A stretch of DNA of 64,000 bases from Laccaria trichodermophora (lineage: Eukaryota; Basidiomycota; Agaricomycetes; Agaricales; Hydnangiaceae): the NCBI GenBank assembly GCA_018417955.1, contig JACTVC010000040.1:248001-312000 (forward strand), written 5' to 3'. The notes under the pieces were generated by a model. The model worked only from the letters and a program-made list of their open reading frames with translations. It was not told where the DNA came from and ran no database searches. Of this stretch, positions 10,040-22,499 are shown piece by piece (position 1 is the first letter of the stretch; every line of letters begins with the position of its first letter). Made by a program: the position numbers and the translations under genes.

Positions 10040-13000
10040 CATTATGAACCTTGCCAATACCTTGGCTGTGAGCATCTATCATTGGTTTTTAACACTGTGC
10101 TGTCAGCATCATGACATGTCGGTTGTCAAGTCATCATTCAGAACATGGTTCATCTGTGCATAACATTCTACACCACTGCATGAGGCTCTACCCAAGGACC
10201 AACATATGCAAAGTGGTGCAAGTTAGGATATGCAAGTTGTTCTTTCCACTGCATATTCTGTTCACTAACAATTTGCCTAACAGTACATAAAGCTGAAACA
10301 TGTTTGAGTATTTCGAAGGAGCCAAAACACATGGAACATTGTTGTTTTTTTTGGCAAGTTCAAGGTTCATTTTTTGACTGGGGATTACCCATGCAGAGTC
10401 TAAAACATACCTATAGGGGGCCATCAGCACCACCCATGGTGATGAACAAATCCATGCTTTGGAAGGTGTTCTCCATGCACATAACATCTTATTTGATCTG
10501 ATCATGGCCTTCATTGCCCATCTTTTTCTGTGAGGTGCCTTTGCCAAAAAATATGAGGTAAATATCAAGAATCTACATGTCATTATCATTGCTGACTTGC
10601 AGATGAGAACATAGCAGAATTATGCAATGATAATAGTGCTGAACTACTCCTTGATGAAGACCTGAAGGAGGAACCACTGTGAGTATACAATGATTTCACC
10701 AAATTGTTATCTTATCATGTCTTTCCAGATTCCTGGCTTCTGATGAGGGAGGTAGGAACTTCATTGTCCCCCATTGAGTAGCTACAGCAAAGTCTGCATC
10801 TGATGCCTCATCGGATTGGACCAAGCAAGCTGGTCTTCCAACCTCAGGTGTGACAGGTTGGTGAAGAGATGCTGGCAACATGGTAAGTGACATTGAACCT
10901 GCAACACTATTCTTTTTTCAAAAACATACTAGTATGGTTTGCAACTCGGAGAGAGGGTAGCAAAAGATATGATGAACCATAGCATGACTGGAGTCTTTCA
11001 CACCCACTACTCCCACAATACAAACAATATATTGGCTGTTGGGATTAGATTGGGGGAAGTTGCTGGGACCAATGAAAGTAGACCAGGAGAAATGCTTGAG
11101 GTAAGCTGACTCACTCTACTGCTGCTGGATAGCAAGAAATTGATATACTTGCTAGCAAAATGCAATCTGACATATGTTCTTGAACACAGTGATTGAATGT
11201 CTTGTTAGAACCAGTGGGACCAATCCTGTTGTGGAAAAGGCAAAGGAAAAAATGGCTGTAAAGGGTGTTGTTGATGTTTGTAAATGAATTTGCCTCTTTT
11301 GTAGCTCTTACTGATAGCAGAACAGAGTGTTCCAGCTATCCAAGGTTTGGAAGAAGAGCTCAGCTATGAATGGCAAGGCTTTATGTTGCATTTCAACAGT
11401 GTTGCTCAAACTTATAAAGTCAGCAAAGCAAATGCCAATCACATTTTTGGCATCGCTTTGGGTACCATCCCCCACCCATGTGAGCCAAAGACCTGACTAG
11501 CTTTCTGACCTGGGAAGGCAGACAATGCAAGTGAATCCCTTGAAAAAGTGGTGGCATCATTTGCAAAGATTGCACAGCTTTGCAAGTATTGGGTCCACAA
11601 GGAGAGGAACAATTGCACTAGTGACCGAACCCACTCCATGACAAAGATGGGGGCCACTGGAACAACTGATGACTGAAATGCTGCTGCCATCAACATAGCG
11701 AAACCTTCTAGCCATATCATACAAGCAATCACAGACCAGCAACCATTGAATCCTCAGAGCCTCCAGTGGTCTCCCTTCACCGACCTAAGCACCTGGAATG
11801 CATCACTTACTCAGCAATTGCAGTATGAACAGGGGGTCAAGGACATGGCAGCAATGTTTGATGATGACAAACCATTGGAGCTCAAACCCCAGGTTGCAAA
11901 GTACACACAGCTACTCACCAGTGTAGCTTCCAAAGGTCAACTTCCTTGGGAAGACATCACTCTGCCAGAACTGACCCCAAGAAGTGATATTACTCTGCCA
12001 GAACTGGTGACTCCAAGAAATGATACCAATTCTGTTATCCAAGCAGATTGTTCAGGCCCTGCCATAGAAGAATCTGCAGAGATCAATGTCCTCCAGTCTC
12101 CAGATCCCCATCAGTGACATGTGCAAGGTGATGTTAGAGCATGTTGTTGCCCCAGTTCTCACTGAGCAACTTTCAGAAAGATACAAGGCAAGTATATGCA
12201 ATTCTTGCTTTGTTTCTTTCTTTCACACTCACAGGTTATCTAGGTGACTGACAAAGAAATCGCTGAGGGCTGCAATCCAGGTTTTAACTGCCCCAAGTGC
12301 ATGTGTTACACACATTGTGATCCTGTCCCATCACCAGTCTTTCCAAACATCTTGGCCCTTGAGCGACATTTGTATGTCCACATTTTTCCATCTCAACACA
12401 CAACCCATTATTAACATCTCCAGCACATACTGCCATTTGCCTTGGAAGGAACTTGAGCTTGCAATGGTCAAACCCAATTCCAAAGAATTCCACTGCCCTG
12501 CTGGCAATTTCAGGTAATCCTGGATGATCCCATTATTTCTGCTCTGATGTTCATTTCTTGTAATTTTCATAGCTCTAACAGAATCAAAGACATTTGGGAA
12601 CACATGATCTCTGATTCCTGTGACCACCAGCAACAACATAACATGATGCTTGCATCTCATCATGCTGCAATCAAAGTGTGAAGGGGATCCAAAAAAAAGG
12701 TTAGCCATCACAGCATTGCAATACCAGCTAGTGATTCTGAAAGTGATGTTGTGGGTATCCTGCTGAGTGTTTTTTTATCATCCTGACACTGCTTTCATAG
12801 GGTGCTAAGCCCTGCATCCACTCTTATCTGGAAGAATGTGCTTCTATGAGGTTACAGTTTTATGCTGACCATCCTGATTTTGTACTTTCAGATTGGCTAG
12901 TTGGTGCATGATTGGTCATATTTTTAGCATAATTTCTTTGCACAGCAGCAACACAAAATGTTCATCATGTTAACAATGGGCATGCTTACATTGAGAATAG

Positions 13001-14717
13001 ACTATGCTGAGAATAAACTACACCTTAAATACTTTGGGGTCTACATTACCCAAGTAGGCAGTTACCCTGAACTGGCAGTTGCAGTGTGGTGGTGGATGAT
13101 CAGGCAGCAGTTGCAGACAAAGCAGAGTGCTGGCTGCAGAAGAAGCAATGCAATAGCTGGGGAAGAAGCAGTGCAATGGCTGTGGATGAACTGGAGCAAT
13201 GGCCCATCACTCCAAAGGGCATGCAAGTGAACCACCCAGAATGGCTGCAGCACTTTGTCCTCTAAGATTTAAAGCTTCTGCTGGGCAGCACCAAGAACCC
13301 ACAACAACGATGGCTGGCCACCATCACTAGTGACCCACTACTACCACCACAATGGCCATGTGTATCATCACTATGCGAACGACAATAGGCAACAAGTGCC
13401 CAACACCACCACCACCAACACAGACAATCTGCCAGTGATGCAGAATTAGGCAACAATGAACAGTGGCCAGCAGCATGGAATTATACTGGTATGTGGAGTG
13501 GAAAGGAAATGAGTGGGGCAAAGGAAATGGGCAGGATGGGGTGTTTTGGTTCTGGTGCGCACAAAAGTGTAAGTCTGCTGAAATGCGGTTGGAGGTGGGC
13601 CAGCTGTGGTGTTGTGTGTGTGGGTGGGTGTGTCGATGCTAGAGAACCACCATCAGCATTCAATGTCTTGTGAGGATGGAGCCTGCCTACTAGAAAACAA
13701 TGGGCATCCACATGCAGAGCAGGAACTGGGAATGGGTGGGCCCAGGCAGCCATGATGAAGGGGTGTCAAAGGACACAATGCATGGGTTGTCTTGTATGCA
13801 AAGAATGGTGCATATTCAGAGGTTGGGGCCCAGTAAAAGCGCCATGTGGCAAAGTAGGGAGTGCAGAGCACACTTGTTGGCCTGGAAACATGCACCATCA
13901 CTTGATTGGTAGCTGCTTCAAATTGAATGTGTGGGATGGCTGCTTGGCATTGTAGTACTTGATCCCAGGTGAGTTTCTAGCCCTCTCTCATGGTTGGCAA
14001 CATCACCACAGGGTGATCATGTGACCATGGGGTATGAGCACAAAGCAAGGATGTGGCTACAGCCATGGGCAACAGCATTCAACCATGGACAACAAGGTGA
14101 GCACAAAAAGTTGGTTGCTGGAGGGGCACTAAACTGGTGAGCAAGTCGACTGCTGAGTGGAAGGGAGGATGGAGTGGTATGCAGAACAGAAAGCAGTCAA
14201 TGGGACAGGGTGTTTGGGTTTTCGAATGTGTTTGGCAGAAAGGCAGTCTACTGCATGGTTTTTTGAATCAAAGAGAGCCACCAGGAAGGGCTCTTGATGA
14301 GAGTTAGGTGTGGGTGTGCATGATGGTGGGTGTTCTCATGTGTTCCAGGTAGGTGACAAGTGAAAGTATGTGTTTCATCATTGATACCACCATTGGTCCA
14401 TACATAGTTAGCTCAGCCAGGGACTTGCTGGGTCTTCAAGCTGTATGGCTAATGGTAGGGATGGGTTGGAAGTGATGATGTGGGGCACTTGCATCTAATG
14501 AAGTAAGCCTAATTGCCATGCCAAGTGAGGAATGGCCTGCTTGTTCATAGTGAAACACTAGTGCAGCATGTGAGGAGGCACAACAAAACTCTCTGAGGGT
14601 TATGCTATGGGGGGTGGGGCAGGGTCTGGCTCATGGTGGATGGCTTTGGCATTAACATGCACGTCTGGTGCACATGGATCAGATCCAGAGATCACTAAAT
14701 CACAGATATGCAAGGTG
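10040..14717. other. Decayed repeat-rich DNA without intact genes
   Basis: The longest clean frame is 11746..12117 (+), encoding a repeat of ITLPEL(T/V) units (WEDITLPELTPRSDITLPEL). It looks like a fragment of a larger decayed protein that continued through intron-like breaks to about 12700. A minus-strand fragment at 10188..10400 (VPCVLAPSKYSNMFQ) looks like a separate coding remnant. About 13740..13920 is repeated in diverged form at 15530..15680, with shared GCCCAGTAAAAGC and TGGCAAAGTAG. CpG is strongly depleted throughout and TG/CA is in excess. Confidence 0.4.
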
Positions 14718-14725
14718 GAGCCAAG

Positions 14726-15309
14726 TAGTGTTTGGAAGTCCGGTCTCGTGACTGGAAAAAGACTGTAACCAGACCAGACCAAGACTGCAAAAGACCGGAC
14801 CTGCAGTTCGGTCTTTTTATTTTTGAGATGTAAAGACCGCAAAAAAACCGGTTAATGTGAACCGGTCTTGACCAGTTTGGACCGGTCTTTTGTAGCCCCT
14901 TAAATACCCTTTAAAACGCACCCAAGAACGTACGATTTGGTCAAAAAACGAGAGAGATATGGATTAAAATGTAAATTACTTTTGGGAATAATAGATGTAC
15001 CAGACTTATTTTATAGAAGCACCAATTCCTAATGGAATTTAACGTTCTTGGGCTCGTTTTGAAGCTAACAGAGATGTTAATAAATTTACCAATTCATAAT
15101 TTTAAAATATTGGCCTAAAGACCGGTCATAAACTGGTTAAAACCGATGCAGACCGAAACCGGTCTATAGACTGCAAAAAACTGCGGTCTGCAGTCTTTTT
15201 GCAGTCCGGTCTGGTCTTTTGACTTCTGGGGAAAAGGCAGACCGGTTACGGTTACGGTCCATGCCCCTGGGCATCAAAAAACCAGACCGAACCGGACTTT
15301 CAAACACTA
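14726..15309. mobile_element. hAT-type miniature element, 584 bp, CpG-rich copy
   Basis: Ends are TAGTGTTTGGAAGTCC and, inverted, TAGTGTTTGAAAGTCC. The perfect 8-bp target duplication GAGCCAAG lies at 14718..14725 and 15310..15317. Subterminal motifs keep their CpG (ACCGGTCTT, AGACCGGTC), unlike the copies at 8094 and 9395, and unlike the surrounding DNA. This suggests a younger insertion that has escaped most C-to-T loss. No coding capacity. Confidence 0.92.
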
Positions 15310-15745
15310 GAGCCAAGGGGTTGGTGAAGCAGAGTGGGGCAGGTGCACAGGATAGCATGGAACTGGCAGTTTGCCTTCTGGCAATGCCAAAGGATGTTGG
15401 CAAGGGAAGCCTGCACAGCATTGGTGCCTTGAAAAGATGTTGAAGCCACAGAATTGAATCTTTCTGGGAGGAGGGGGCAGCTGATCTGGGGAAGGTGGGG
15501 CTTGCCATAACATGGAGTTGAAATTTGGGTGCAACACATGGTAAAAGAGGGGTGCCAAAGGGTGTGGTGCATGGGTTGTATTGTAGGTGAAGAGCAGTGT
15601 ATATTTGCAGGTCAGTGCCCAGTAAAAGCACCAGGTGGCAAAGTAGTAAGCACTCTTTCACTGCATTATCGCTTAGTTGCAGCTGCTACAAATATTGGTA
15701 AAGGATACTTATGAAGCTGGTAAATGAATAAGGCATTGCAGGCAG

Positions 15746-15897
15746 TGGTTGGCACATGAAAGTAGCAAGCTTGCTGGCACTTGGATAAACCAAAGCAACA
15801 TAGACAAGGCTCACACTGATGTGAAAGACCTGTGGTTGGCACACCATAGTAGCAAGCTTGCTGGCACTTGGATAAACCAAAGCAACATAGACAAGGC
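15746..15897 (+). repeat. Tandem duplication, 87-bp unit
   Basis: Two nearly identical units start at 15746 and 15833 (TGGTTGGCACA, AGTAGCAAGCTTGCTGGCAC, AACATAGACAAGG). The second is cut off at about 15897. The period is 87 bp, a multiple of three, so the open frame runs through both units, but no recognisable protein results. Confidence 0.8.
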
Positions 15898-16065
15898 CTG
15901 CATGGTAGGGCAGCACCAGCTGGTAAGGGAAAGGAAAGAGGAAGAAACAAAAATCAACCTTTGCTGGTGTTTGTGTTGGTTAATTTACCAGTCTTTATCA
16001 TTGTTTATACTTTTTGTGACTTGCTCTTTTAAAGCATTAAGCTTGCTCCTTCTTGCTCTTACATC

Positions 16066-17715
16066 ATGGAGTCCATGGGTAATCCAGCCAATGCCAAGAT
16101 TTTGTGAGACCTTGTCGAATTTGTTGCACATGACAAAGCTGCTCTGGAACTTTTTGCAAATGCTGGAACTGATTGTGGTTGCCAAGCATTTAACATGTGC
16201 ATCTGGCAGGTTGTTAATAACACTGAAATTCAGAAGAAGAGAAAGGTGGGCATTCACATCATGTGCCACTACCCTGCACTCACTTTTTGCACAAAGAAGG
16301 ACCCTACTGCTGAGACTGACAAGTGGATTGTGTGACTTGGTGATGCTTGTGCCACACGTGGCTCAACTGTCCCTGTCTGCCTGAAGCAGGTGAATGACAA
16401 CCAGCAGAAACAACTCAGCCAGTGCAAGTCTTCCAAAAAGTGCTTCAGCCAATCACTTGGCTTCACAACTTGTGCCTGCACTGCCAGTGCAACGAAAATG
16501 GTGAACCTTCCACAAATCTTTTTGAAGAGGTTCTCAAACAAAAATGCATATCCACCATTAAGGAAGTGGATATATGAAACCCCTGTGATTGGAAAGTGAT
16601 GGAGGAACCACCTGAAGTATGGCCAGCAGCCAGACAAGCAAAGGCAGCACCTCCCATTGATGAAGGTTGACCCCAAGTGCCTTGCACATGATGTTGAGAC
16701 ACCCAATAGCAGAATTTTTCGAGATGCCAAAGATGGCCACTTGTTTTGTTTGGTGGTCCATGAGTTCTGCCCCAATAGTGATGTCCCAACTGCTGTGCAC
16801 AAGGTCGTTCGTGAAACAGTTGCTGCACAGCAAAACATATGGGTATGTTTTTTTTCTTTTTTTCTTTTTTTCTTTTTCTTTTCTTGAAAATTGAGTTTTT
16901 TCTTTTCAAGATGGAGGATCCTGGGAGCCTTGTCCAGATGGGGTTTTCTGCAGGATTGTGCAGTGCCCCCTAGTTTGACTGGGTCTGCAACATCACAAAC
17001 AAAAAGTTGCTGAAAGGTGTTGTGGATGAAATGGATTACCAATCCAGCTCCATTTTTGCATTATTCTGGAATTTATGCCACAACCTCTTGCCTTCAGAAA
17101 TCATGGTTGATTTTGACAATTTCTCTGACAAGTTCAATATGGTGTAAATGTCCTCAGAAAGGGGTGCTGCAAAAAGTTTTATCAACAAAAAAACCATGCA
17201 TGGCGAATATATTGTTCAAGTTGGTGGGATGGAGTTCGCATTCAGCAATGCAGAAAAGGCACCACCTGCTGGTGTGTGTGCTCAAAATTATGCTCAGTAA
17301 CGATTGTTTTTGCTTTCCTACTTGTCGAAACTGATCATTCACAAACCAGGTCCATGCATTATGAGTACCAACCCCACAACTATGCAATTGCATGGACTGT
17401 CCCATGGGATCACCCCCCTGAGGCTGGAGGTCATTTCTATATTGGGTCTTACTGACTGCACATCAAGGCAGCCCCAAATACACTAGTTGTCTGGATTCCA
17501 TCTGACATGCATGGGACTAGCCTCCAAGATCTTGACCCCAAAATCCTCCAGACTGGCATTGCAATCATCACCCAAACTGGCTACCCTCTGTTTGGAACAA
17601 GTTTTGCAAGAGTGAAATGAAATACCAAGAGATGGTTAGCAGTGTCCTAAAAGATTTGGTTGGTGTGGAGGATGGTGAGGAATCTGAGTGGGAGGATTGT
17701 GAGGAAGCTGTCTAA
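16066..17715 (+). pseudogene. Decayed gene, possible 2-oxoglutarate/Fe(II) dioxygenase-like C-terminus
   Basis: A long coding signal survives in pieces over 1.65 kb. It starts with an ATG at 16066 (MESMGNPANAKIL), then DLVEFVAHDKAALELFANAG, MVNLPQIFLKRFSNKNAYP, CLAHDVETPNSRIFRDAKDG, and SSIFALFWNLCHNLLP near 17050. It ends with an acidic EDGEESEWEDCEEAV and TAA at 17713..17715. At least five in-frame stops and a frame change break it. Late in the frame are PPEAGGHFYIGSY, APNTLVVWIPSDMHGTSLQ and LQTGIAIITQTGYP. This order (GGxF, strand, W-P-S-D-x-HGT) resembles the double-stranded beta-helix core of 2-oxoglutarate/Fe(II) enzymes, including TET/JBP-type proteins known to be expanded with transposons in basidiomycetes. 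That assignment is tentative. The frames are dead here. Confidence 0.5.
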
Positions 17716-19179
17716 TATTTGTTTACTTGTCTTTCATGTTTTCTTGCAATCATACCATTTCTTGGAATCATGCTGGGTGATAGGAAACTGATTTTATTAA
17801 ACAAGGTATGATGAATACAAGTGGTGGTGCAGTGGGAAGTGTATTAAAGGGCCAAATGACTGCCAGGCATGCTCCTGGAAACAAGATATCAGCAGCAAGA
17901 GGAGGAGTATTTCCATAGTTATGGAAGCTTGGAAAGGTGGTCAGGTTGAGGCAATACAAAAGCTCCCCTGGCTGGCGATCACTGGTATGGCCATGAACTG
18001 CAAACAATGGTCAGCTTGATAAATGTGTTTCTTCGTTCAGGTCTTGAACTTGAATTTGGGAGCAGGGTTCACATGTGATCACTTGCATAGAACTGGAGAT
18101 GCAGGAACAATTGTGGCAGTAGATGCAAGTTGTCCATGAAGGATGCCATTTTGGGGGAAAGAGCCTGAAGGACTTGAGCCCAATCTAGAAGAAATGCTGA
18201 TGACAAGCTCATAGAAGCCCATGGAGGATTGGTGGGTGATTGAGGTGGCATAAGACTGATCAGACACAAAGTCTGCCCAAGGAAGTTGGACTTAGGTGTA
18301 GATTTTGGATAGGAAAGAAAGTGGTAAACAGGAAAAATGAAGGCTGGAGAGGATTCCTTTGATGGCTTTCACAAAACTGGTCAACAACTTTAGAATGTGT
18401 AGATTTGGCTCAACATGGCCACACATGTTGAGGGTGTTGGTGGCACAAGAGATTTAGATGTTGAAGGAGTGGGTGGCGGAAGCCCATGTCTCTAGAGTAG
18501 ACATAAAGCAAGACTAGGCAATATGAGAGAATTAAAACTTATGTCTGTTTTTGAGGGAGATTGGGAGCTCACAGAGCTGATCAGCTCATACTTGCCTTCT
18601 TGCTCCTAAAGATGAGCCCTCTAAGAATTCAATAGGAGGTGGAAGCAGGCTATTGAAAGTCTCTAGGTCCCTCAAAGGTTGATAATGCATGGAATTGTCA
18701 GGGTCATGCTGGGAAGAGAAGGTAGGTGTGGGCAGGACTCAAGGTGTTGCTAGCATTCTTCACAAGCCAGAACAATGAAACAAAGAAAGTCGTTGTGATA
18801 ATTCACAGGCCAAATGGAGAGGAGCATGCATATTTGAGATATTGAGAATTCATGTTTGGCAAAGCCAAGACACAATAGTGGTGAAAGATGGGGTGAAGGT
18901 GCAAACCCTCTTGGAGTGCTTTGGTTTTGAGTCTGACCTTTTGCTTGAATAAACAATGCAAGGCACAGTTGGAAGAGGTTTTCTCAGGGAAGAAACATGG
19001 AAACAACTTACTGGAATTGATGCATATTCAGACTCCTCTCACTTTATACATGTTGTGAGGAAACAATTGAAAGAGTTGAGATTGGGGACCCAGAGCAGGA
19101 CAGGCAACATGGTAAACCACAAGTTGAGAAGGAAGGAATGTTGTAGAGACGATAGAAGAAGCAATGTAAAAGAAGACAA
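17716..19179. other. Repeat-derived DNA, no gene seen
   Basis: No frame over about 80 codons reads as a plausible protein. The composition is as in the rest of the island: low CpG, many TG/CA. The right part grades into the left arm of dispersed repeat copy C. Confidence 0.35.
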
Positions 19180-20759
19180 GAAGTACAAGAGGATGGATTG
19201 TAAGATGCAGCGAAAAGGCAGATTGATGACAAAAGGGTGTGGTGAAGCCAGGTGGAAGGAACAGGAAGGATGTGATCTTCCAAATCTGATACAAAGATCA
19301 GCAACAGTAATTGGGATTGAATCTGTTTTGTTACAATGGCTGGATGGGTGGCAGGGATCATTGTCTTCTTGACTGGAACATTGAGAACAATCTGGGCTGA
19401 ATGAGCTTTATTGTTGGATCAGCAGTGAGAAGATAGTTTCAATATATATCAACTTACAATCACATACAATATTATATTCTGCACAACTGGGGAGTGATTA
19501 CCAACTCCACCCATAAACACAAACTCTTCCATAGCACCCAGCAAATTGGGATAGACAGAGATGAAGAGATGTCATTGGCCCACTCAAGACAACTGGTACC
19601 TTCTGACCATTGCCTTCTCTCCAGGTTTGCTTGATGCACCTTGCCATCCTATGCAAAGCTTGAACATGGCCACTGTCCTCACCAGTTTCAACACGCCCAG
19701 ATCATCAGGCGCATGGAGCCTTGAGCAAAAGAGGTTGTGTTGCACCTGGGTAGATGTGAAGATGCTTGGGTGCACCAAAGGAAAAAAAGGTGCCTGGCAT
19801 CATATATTGCTGCCTACTTGCGTTCCCATGGGCCATGTTTTCCAAAACAAGTCGGTCAGCAAGCATGGCCATAATGTTGCCCTGACTTATTGTTGATAGA
19901 CAGGTTGGTGCCTTGGTCACATCCTAAAAGTCCAAGTATGAAGAAATCAGAGGTAGTGAACTGGATGGACTAGATGTGTATCATCTTTGCTGGTGTTCTT
20001 TGAGTCCTGCACAAGATATTACACCAATGCAGCCCTTTGCATTCAAGATGGTAAGTTTGAAGAAAGCACCAATTGAGCCATCCAATGTGAGCTGTAAAGG
20101 AGCAAGCATGGCAAAAAAAAAATTGGTGTACATTGTATACCGACGAGCAATAGCTCACTGGGTGAGGTGCTGTTTCCAGAATAAACAAGTGACAACCATT
20201 GCAGAAGAAAGAGAAACTATTTGGTTGAATGTTTGGTGCCAGCTACTGCTGCTTCCTCTTGCCTGTCCTTGCCCTGCTGCAGCTCATCAGCTCAAAGCTT
20301 TGCTTCTCACTCTGCTTGAGGACTCGAACCTGTCTATTGGTCCAAGGTTCCAGGTTTGAGTCCTGGCTGGGGTTTTGTGGTTAATCTTCTTTAGTTTTTT
20401 AGATACCAAAAAGAAAAGTACCAGCAAAAGTGAGATTCTTTTTTCTGATAGACTCTGAAAAACAGGAGCCCTCAGAATCATATATTTCTGTGTACACCCT
20501 GATCTGATCAGCAATTCTTCCTTTCTATCTTAGTCTAATGTGCACTTTTAAAAATTTGGTGAGAAGTCTTTGGCCTGCTTTCTCCAATGTTCCAGGTTTG
20601 GCAATTAAGTTACTGATTGATTGTCTTGTTAAACTTGTTTTTTGGTACAATGTTCTGCATCTAGACAAAATGTCAGTCATCACCCAAATTGAAGTTGGTA
20701 GGAAAACATACAAGGTATGGGAGAAACAGCTTTGCATTGTCATAAACTACACCGAAGTG

Positions 20760-21245
20760 CTAAAATATTTCCTCAGGCCAAGTTGGCTGATACTGGCTCA
20801 ACATGGCATTCCAGCAAGCAACAATGAGGGCTCTCTTAGCAAGGGTGTTTGGAGCAGCCCTGCTGGTGACTGAATCAGCAGACTCTTGGAGGTCAGCATT
20901 AGATTCTTCAGAATGATTGTAACCTTTTGCCAGCTGAACTCTAGCAATTTTTTTTTTGCTGTTCTGTCTTTTGTGCAACATCCAGAATGGCATTTCTGGC
21001 TGTGATTGGGAGAGTTTGGAAGAGCTGCAAGGGATATAGGTGGATTGCTGAGGAGGTGCTGAAATGATGAATCTTTGCTCATTGAAGATTTTTTCATTCA
21101 AATCAGAGAGATTATAGTGGTCAATAGAGCCATCATGGACCTGGAAAGAATTGTTGATGTCATTCATGATGCAGACATCAGCAAGTTGGGAGAACAATAT
21201 AAGGGCATGGGAGGGTATATAATCAACACCATTTGGTATAATCAT
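20760..21245 (-). pseudogene. Longest coding remnant of the dispersed repeat (161 codons)
   Basis: Minus-strand frame running from MIIPNGVDY to TWPEEIF, continuing out of frame into the WHFGVVYDNAKL region conserved in copies A and B. Conserved blocks are LADVCIMNDINNSFQVHDGS, SAPPQQSTYIPCSSSKLSQ, MPFWMLHKRQNSKKKIARVQ and NTLAKRALIVACWNAMLSQ. I do not recognise the protein; it has no visible DDE or reverse-transcriptase signature. Repetition in the island is the only reason to call it transposon-derived. Confidence 0.4.
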
Positions 21246-21513
21246 TACAATTTGACACCCACCTTGCAGACTTCATGGTAGTATATAAAGAACCAAATAT
21301 TGTTCAAACCATGGCTGGATTGTTGCATTTGCAATGACTGTGTATATTACATACTTTGTAAAGAACTAAGAATTGGCAGAATGAACCAGGCTGGTGTTGA
21401 TGGGCATTTATCATCACATTGCCAAGGGTGGTGGGTAACTGGAAGAATGGTGGCTAAAGGGCTTGCTACAACTACATAGATGTGCCTGAGTATTTTTGTA
21501 AATGCATCCATTC

Positions 21514-22174
21514 AAGGGGGTTCAAGAATTTAAAAAAAGTAGCTAGGGTTGAATTTTTTTGTAAGGCCCTGTGTGCTTGACCTACCTACCTATGTAATCA
21601 GGCACATGCCTAATACCCAATTTCATGGGGCTATCTCCAATACAACACATTGTAGGTGGTACTCAAAAATAAGTGAGTGTAACTTGTGCAAGACTGATAC
21701 TCACCTGTTGAGTCTCACATCCAACCCTTTTACATTTTACCAAGCCATTGCATTCTGAGTGCAATACTACCATACCACACAGGCATCTGTTTAGAGTATC
21801 TGATGTGTTGAAAGCATCAAGATGATTTGAGTTTTGAAATCAGGTCACACAGCATACCCATCAGTGTCAAGAACTGGTCTCTAATTGTTTTGTCAGTAAA
21901 TTGTGATTGATTAAAACATTAGACAAAAATTTGATGAAGATTAGACTGTGAAAAACAATTTTGAAGCCAGAAATTGGGCTGGATATAATGAAATATAATA
22001 TCCAGTCAAGATAATGTACTATACAATAATATTTTACATGCAGGAATACTGTAAATCACCTTGGAAAACCAATTTAGGACTATCTCATAGAGGGTTCCAA
22101 AAATATTTTTTTCAGCCTACAGCCAACCTACCTACCCAACCCCCAGTCCAGCATTCAGATCCCTGAACCCCCTT
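21514..22174. mobile_element. Mutator-like miniature element, 661 bp, 9-10-bp target duplication
   Basis: The terminal inverted repeats are AAGGGGGTTCAAGAATTT and, inverted at the right end, AAGGGGGTTCAGGGATCT. Flanks are GCATCCATTC (21504..21513) and GCATCCATTT (22175..22184): a 10-bp duplication with one mismatch. The uninterrupted site survives in repeat copy B near 9150 as one GCATCCATTC followed by TGAATG, proving insertion into copy C. No coding capacity. A 9-10-bp duplication points to the Mutator (MULE) superfamily. Confidence 0.85.
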
Positions 22175-22499
22175 GCATCCATTTTGAATGTAATTTGATG
22201 TTCTTGCACTTGTTTAAAAGGTAAGAAACAGTAAAACAGAGTTGCAAATTATATTGCATATTTACTATATATGTTCAACATGATGTTTTGTGACATTCCC
22301 TTGCTCCTGCACTTTCAAAAAAAATCAAACATGTTAAGTTAGTAAATAAAATACTGCTTGCAGAGTTTGGAAGGGATTCATGAAGTGCATGAAATCTGAG
22401 AAGCCAAAAAGTGAGATTTTGGACAGCTGTATGAAGCTTTGGCTGCCAGGAACACATTCTGTGCAAGGCTAACTCCTATTTTTTTTCCACTATCTAATA

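Larger units (their letters stand above)
19180..22280. mobile_element. Dispersed repeat, copy C, with a nested Mutator-like element
   Basis: This is the longest copy. Around 20147..20175 it has a tRNA-type A-box-like stretch (AGCTCACTGGGTGAGGTGC) and at 20350..20365 a B-box-like GTTTGAGTCC followed by CTGGCTGGGG. The arms are tRNA-like but about 200 bp apart. The body 20370..21500 matches copies A and B. The right end (GAATGTAATTTGATGTTCTTGCAC, interrupted here) matches copy B at 9165..9200 and is split by an insertion at 21514..22174. It is probably a compound of a tRNA-derived repeat and an element with a minus-strand gene. Confidence 0.55.

Noticed and set aside
15749..16384. A 211-codon plus-strand frame as a gene
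   Set aside because: It runs through an 87-bp tandem duplication and into the start of the decayed gene in a different frame; no family pattern.
16269..17042. A 257-codon minus-strand frame as a gene
   Set aside because: It is antisense to the decayed plus-strand gene at 16066..17715, with a long Lys-rich run from a T-rich tract. It looks like a shadow.
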